From Agapetus fuscipes (Eukaryota; Arthropoda; Insecta; Trichoptera; Glossosomatidae), in the NCBI GenBank assembly GCA_951799405.1, contig OX637344.1, positions 16,554,001-16,618,000 on the forward strand: 64,000 nucleotides of DNA, given 5' to 3'. Both the position numbers and the translations under genes were made by a program. Below the pieces are notes generated by a model. That model had not been told where the DNA came from. It saw only the letters and a list, made by a program, of their open reading frames with translations, and did no database searches. Shown piece after piece: positions 62,110 through 64,000 of this stretch. Each line of letters opens with the position of its first letter. The stretch's first letter is position 1.

Positions 62110-62610
62110 ACCATAAGTAGCAACGCAACGCAACTAAGCTACGCATACAGTGTTATCCCCGAAGGGGTCGATTGTGAAATGTGGCGATTCGGGACCTATT
62201 TATTTTTACGGGTTAGGGGGCCGGCCTCACAGCTGGGGGTTTCCCAGCTCCCGAGGAGGCTGGTTTTCATTTCTTGTGAAGGCCGAGTAAACCTTGAGAT
62301 CGAACCCTTGCTCTCGGTATGGAATGCAAGCATTCTATTAATTAAACTATCGACCTTTTTACGAGCTTGGCCGTCGTCGCTACAAAGCGCCAATTCTCAA
62401 GCAAGACCCAGTTGCTGAAAGGCTGGATGGACCTTTGGTGACCGGTCATTGATAAAGGTTTATGAATTTTTCAACCCAGCTAAGAGAAAATTTGCAAATA
62501 TAAATGGGATATTTTTTGTGCTCCGCCGGGATTCGAACCCACAACCTTCCCATTCAGAGTCCGCAGTGTCAGTCCGTAGCAGTTTCACTGAGCTACGGAC
62601 CGGTCAATTA
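62110..62610 (-). mobile_element. Dimeric SINE (SINE-B + SINE-G), second copy
   Basis: Same structure as 42297-42800: the complement of the G end at 62118, the G head ending 'cgacctttttacgagcttgg' (junction about 62360) and the B head complement 'gggattcgaacccacaacct' at 62528. The identical junction shows this is a mobilised composite, not a chance pair. Confidence 0.8.
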
Positions 62611-62789
62611 AGATAAATCACCAAAAATACGTGTCTACCAAGAATATAAAATTTTAGTTATATTAAACAATTCTGTGTTACCTACGTGGCCACCTTAATG
62701 AAGGTCTATGAATAAAGAACATTTAAAATTCAATATATTTCGGATTAAGTAGGTAAGCTGTTTTATATTAAAAAAAAAACAATGAGCTT

Positions 62790-63440
62790 TTAGCCTACAG
62801 ATAATGTGACATTATTTTTTTTATTACATTAATTTTGTTTGCTTTTTAGCGGGCTACGTAATGAACAAAAAAAAATGGGTATATTACAAAATATAAACAT
62901 TTCGTAATTATTATAAAATGTTTCAGCGGAAAATTTGTAGAAATCAATTAAAATATATTGCTGTGATTTTTCAGGGGTCCTCTTAATTAAACTGCAATTA
63001 TGTATTTTAACAAAAATTATTTTACACGGATTGGTTCACAATTTACAATATAATTGATAATCTCTGTGTATATGGTATTCACGTCCAAATGTTGGATGCA
63101 ACTAATCCACTGATGCTCTTTTCAGTGCCGATATATAGGTTCAAAAGGGATTATTCTTGCATATTCCAGATCATTCGATCTCTCGCTCATACCAGACCAC
63201 CGTTCTATGTACCTTACTACTACCATACTAACGCCTGTTGAAAATTCACTGGCTGTTAAAAAAATAACATATTTATTACAGTCCGTATATAAAGGTTCAA
63301 AAGGGATCATTCTTGTATATTCCAGATCATTCGATCTCTCGCTCATACCAGACAGCCGTACTATGTACCTTACTACTACCATGCTAATGCCTGTTGAAAA
63401 TTCACTGGCTTTTAAAAAAATAACATATTACTTAACACAT
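62790..63440 (-). repeat. LTR-like repeat (-) with an internal tandem duplication
   Basis: Matches 53580-54050 in reverse. The segment from 'gtccgtatataaaggttcaaaagg' to 'ccttactactaccat...ttcactggct.ttaaaaaaataacatatt' is present twice (about 63124-63275 and 63280-63430). Confidence 0.65.
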
Positions 63441-63464
63441 TTCTCTGTAACTGCTATAAAATAA

Positions 63465-63595
63465 AAAAAATGTACACATGCAGCATTTATAAGAACGAAC
63501 TTACATACATGTGACTGCTTGTGTGCGTGCATTTAACATAAGCCTTAGATGCGAATATACCTTTGCAACGTAGATTATACATTATAAATTATAGG
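63465..63595 (+). repeat. REP-A 3' fragment (+)
   Basis: 'tgtacacatgcagcatttataagaacgaac' to 'ctttgcaacgtagattata'. Confidence 0.65.
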
Positions 63596-63847
63596 GTAGT
63601 TTGTGTGAATGTTTTGTATTTGGGGTGTTGAAGGCTTTTCTAACTTTTGCTTAATATTGATTTACGAGTATCTGTGACCACCACTGGGTCACTCACCCTG
63701 ATATCCGCGGTGAAATTCTGACGCGTCGAGGCGAATCCAAAGACAGAACGTTTACCAGCCGAATCCTCCACGAATATAATATATCGTATTTTGTTTCATT
63801 TTTTATCAGAAAAAACGGCATATTTTTTAATTAGAAAATATACACAA

Positions 63848-64000
63848 GGAGTTCCTTGACTTATAGGTTGGTATGCGGCTGACCATGCTATAGAAAATGA
63901 TTCACTCTCCGATGTCGCCCCTGTTCCAGGGAAGGCCGGCAAGAGTTGCAGGATGTATGTTCATTTGAGATTTGGGTTTTTTGTTGTTGTAGATTCACAT
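63848..64000 (+). repeat. REP-A copy (+), cut by window end
   Basis: Head 'gttccttgacttataggttgg' to 'gttgtagattcacat' at the last base. Confidence 0.85.

Overview
This window looks like animal, probably arthropod, nuclear DNA. It is AT-rich and contains one 200-base assembly gap (10622-10821). There are no operons, rRNA genes or convincing intact host genes, and almost every long open frame is a fragment of a mobile element. The organism cannot be named from the sequence. The arthropod guess rests on the style of the non-LTR reverse-transcriptase C-termini, the Penelope-like elements with hammerhead-type motifs, and dense tRNA-derived SINEs and MITEs.

Family names used below are mine. REP-A is a repeat of about 250 bp that starts near TTCCTTGACTTATAGG and ends in (TTAGA)n; there are about 40 full or partial copies in both orientations. 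LINE-T and LINE-A are two related non-LTR elements sharing a C-terminal RT signature (GRGRPRK ... NEW ... KRRACMK). LINE-T ends in (ACAAG)n just after its stop codon. LINE-A continues through about 100 bp of 3' UTR straight into REP-A. LINE-J is an arthropod-type element whose 3' end reads GAGCCTCCCGCACAGGATTCC plus A-run. L2-like fragments end at 33720 and 57400. SINE-B, SINE-G and SINE-C have separate tRNA-derived heads with A and B boxes. PLE means Penelope-like element. MITE-D, MITE-K and MITE-L are inverted-repeat DNA elements.

Layout. 1-5 kb: the end of a LINE ORF, REP-A split by a LINE-T insertion, an LTR-like repeat split by MITE-D, SINE-B, SINE-G and a 345-bp MITE. 5-10 kb: a PLE 3' end, a full SINE-B, REP-A copies, and a SINE-G split by LINE-A. 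10-15 kb: the gap, a GC-rich exon-like island, LINE-J, a 24-bp minisatellite grown from LINE coding sequence, and LINE fragments. 15-26 kb: REP-A copies, a PLE GIY-YIG endonuclease ORF (20136-20651) with a 3' hammerhead-like motif, and a long AT-rich stretch. 26-36 kb: nested MITE-K, REP-A pairs, a second GC-rich exon-like island (30189-30357), the L2-like ORF, and a palindromic PLE piece with a hammerhead core inside SINE-B. 36-48 kb: SINE-G and SINE-B composites, a 374-bp near-perfect palindrome with two hammerhead cores (44511-44884), MITE-L and nested MITE-K. 48-64 kb: LINE-T with target duplications, a LINE foldback, REP-A copies, more hammerhead-like cores and LTR-like repeats.

The elements depend on one another. 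SINE-B appears to borrow the 3' end of the L2-like LINE, REP-A appears to be either the 3' end of LINE-A or a parasite of it, and PLE pieces carry ribozyme-like cores. The only candidate host coding sequence is a pair of GC-rich islands with splice-like edges at about 11.1 and 30.3 kb, and that call is weak.
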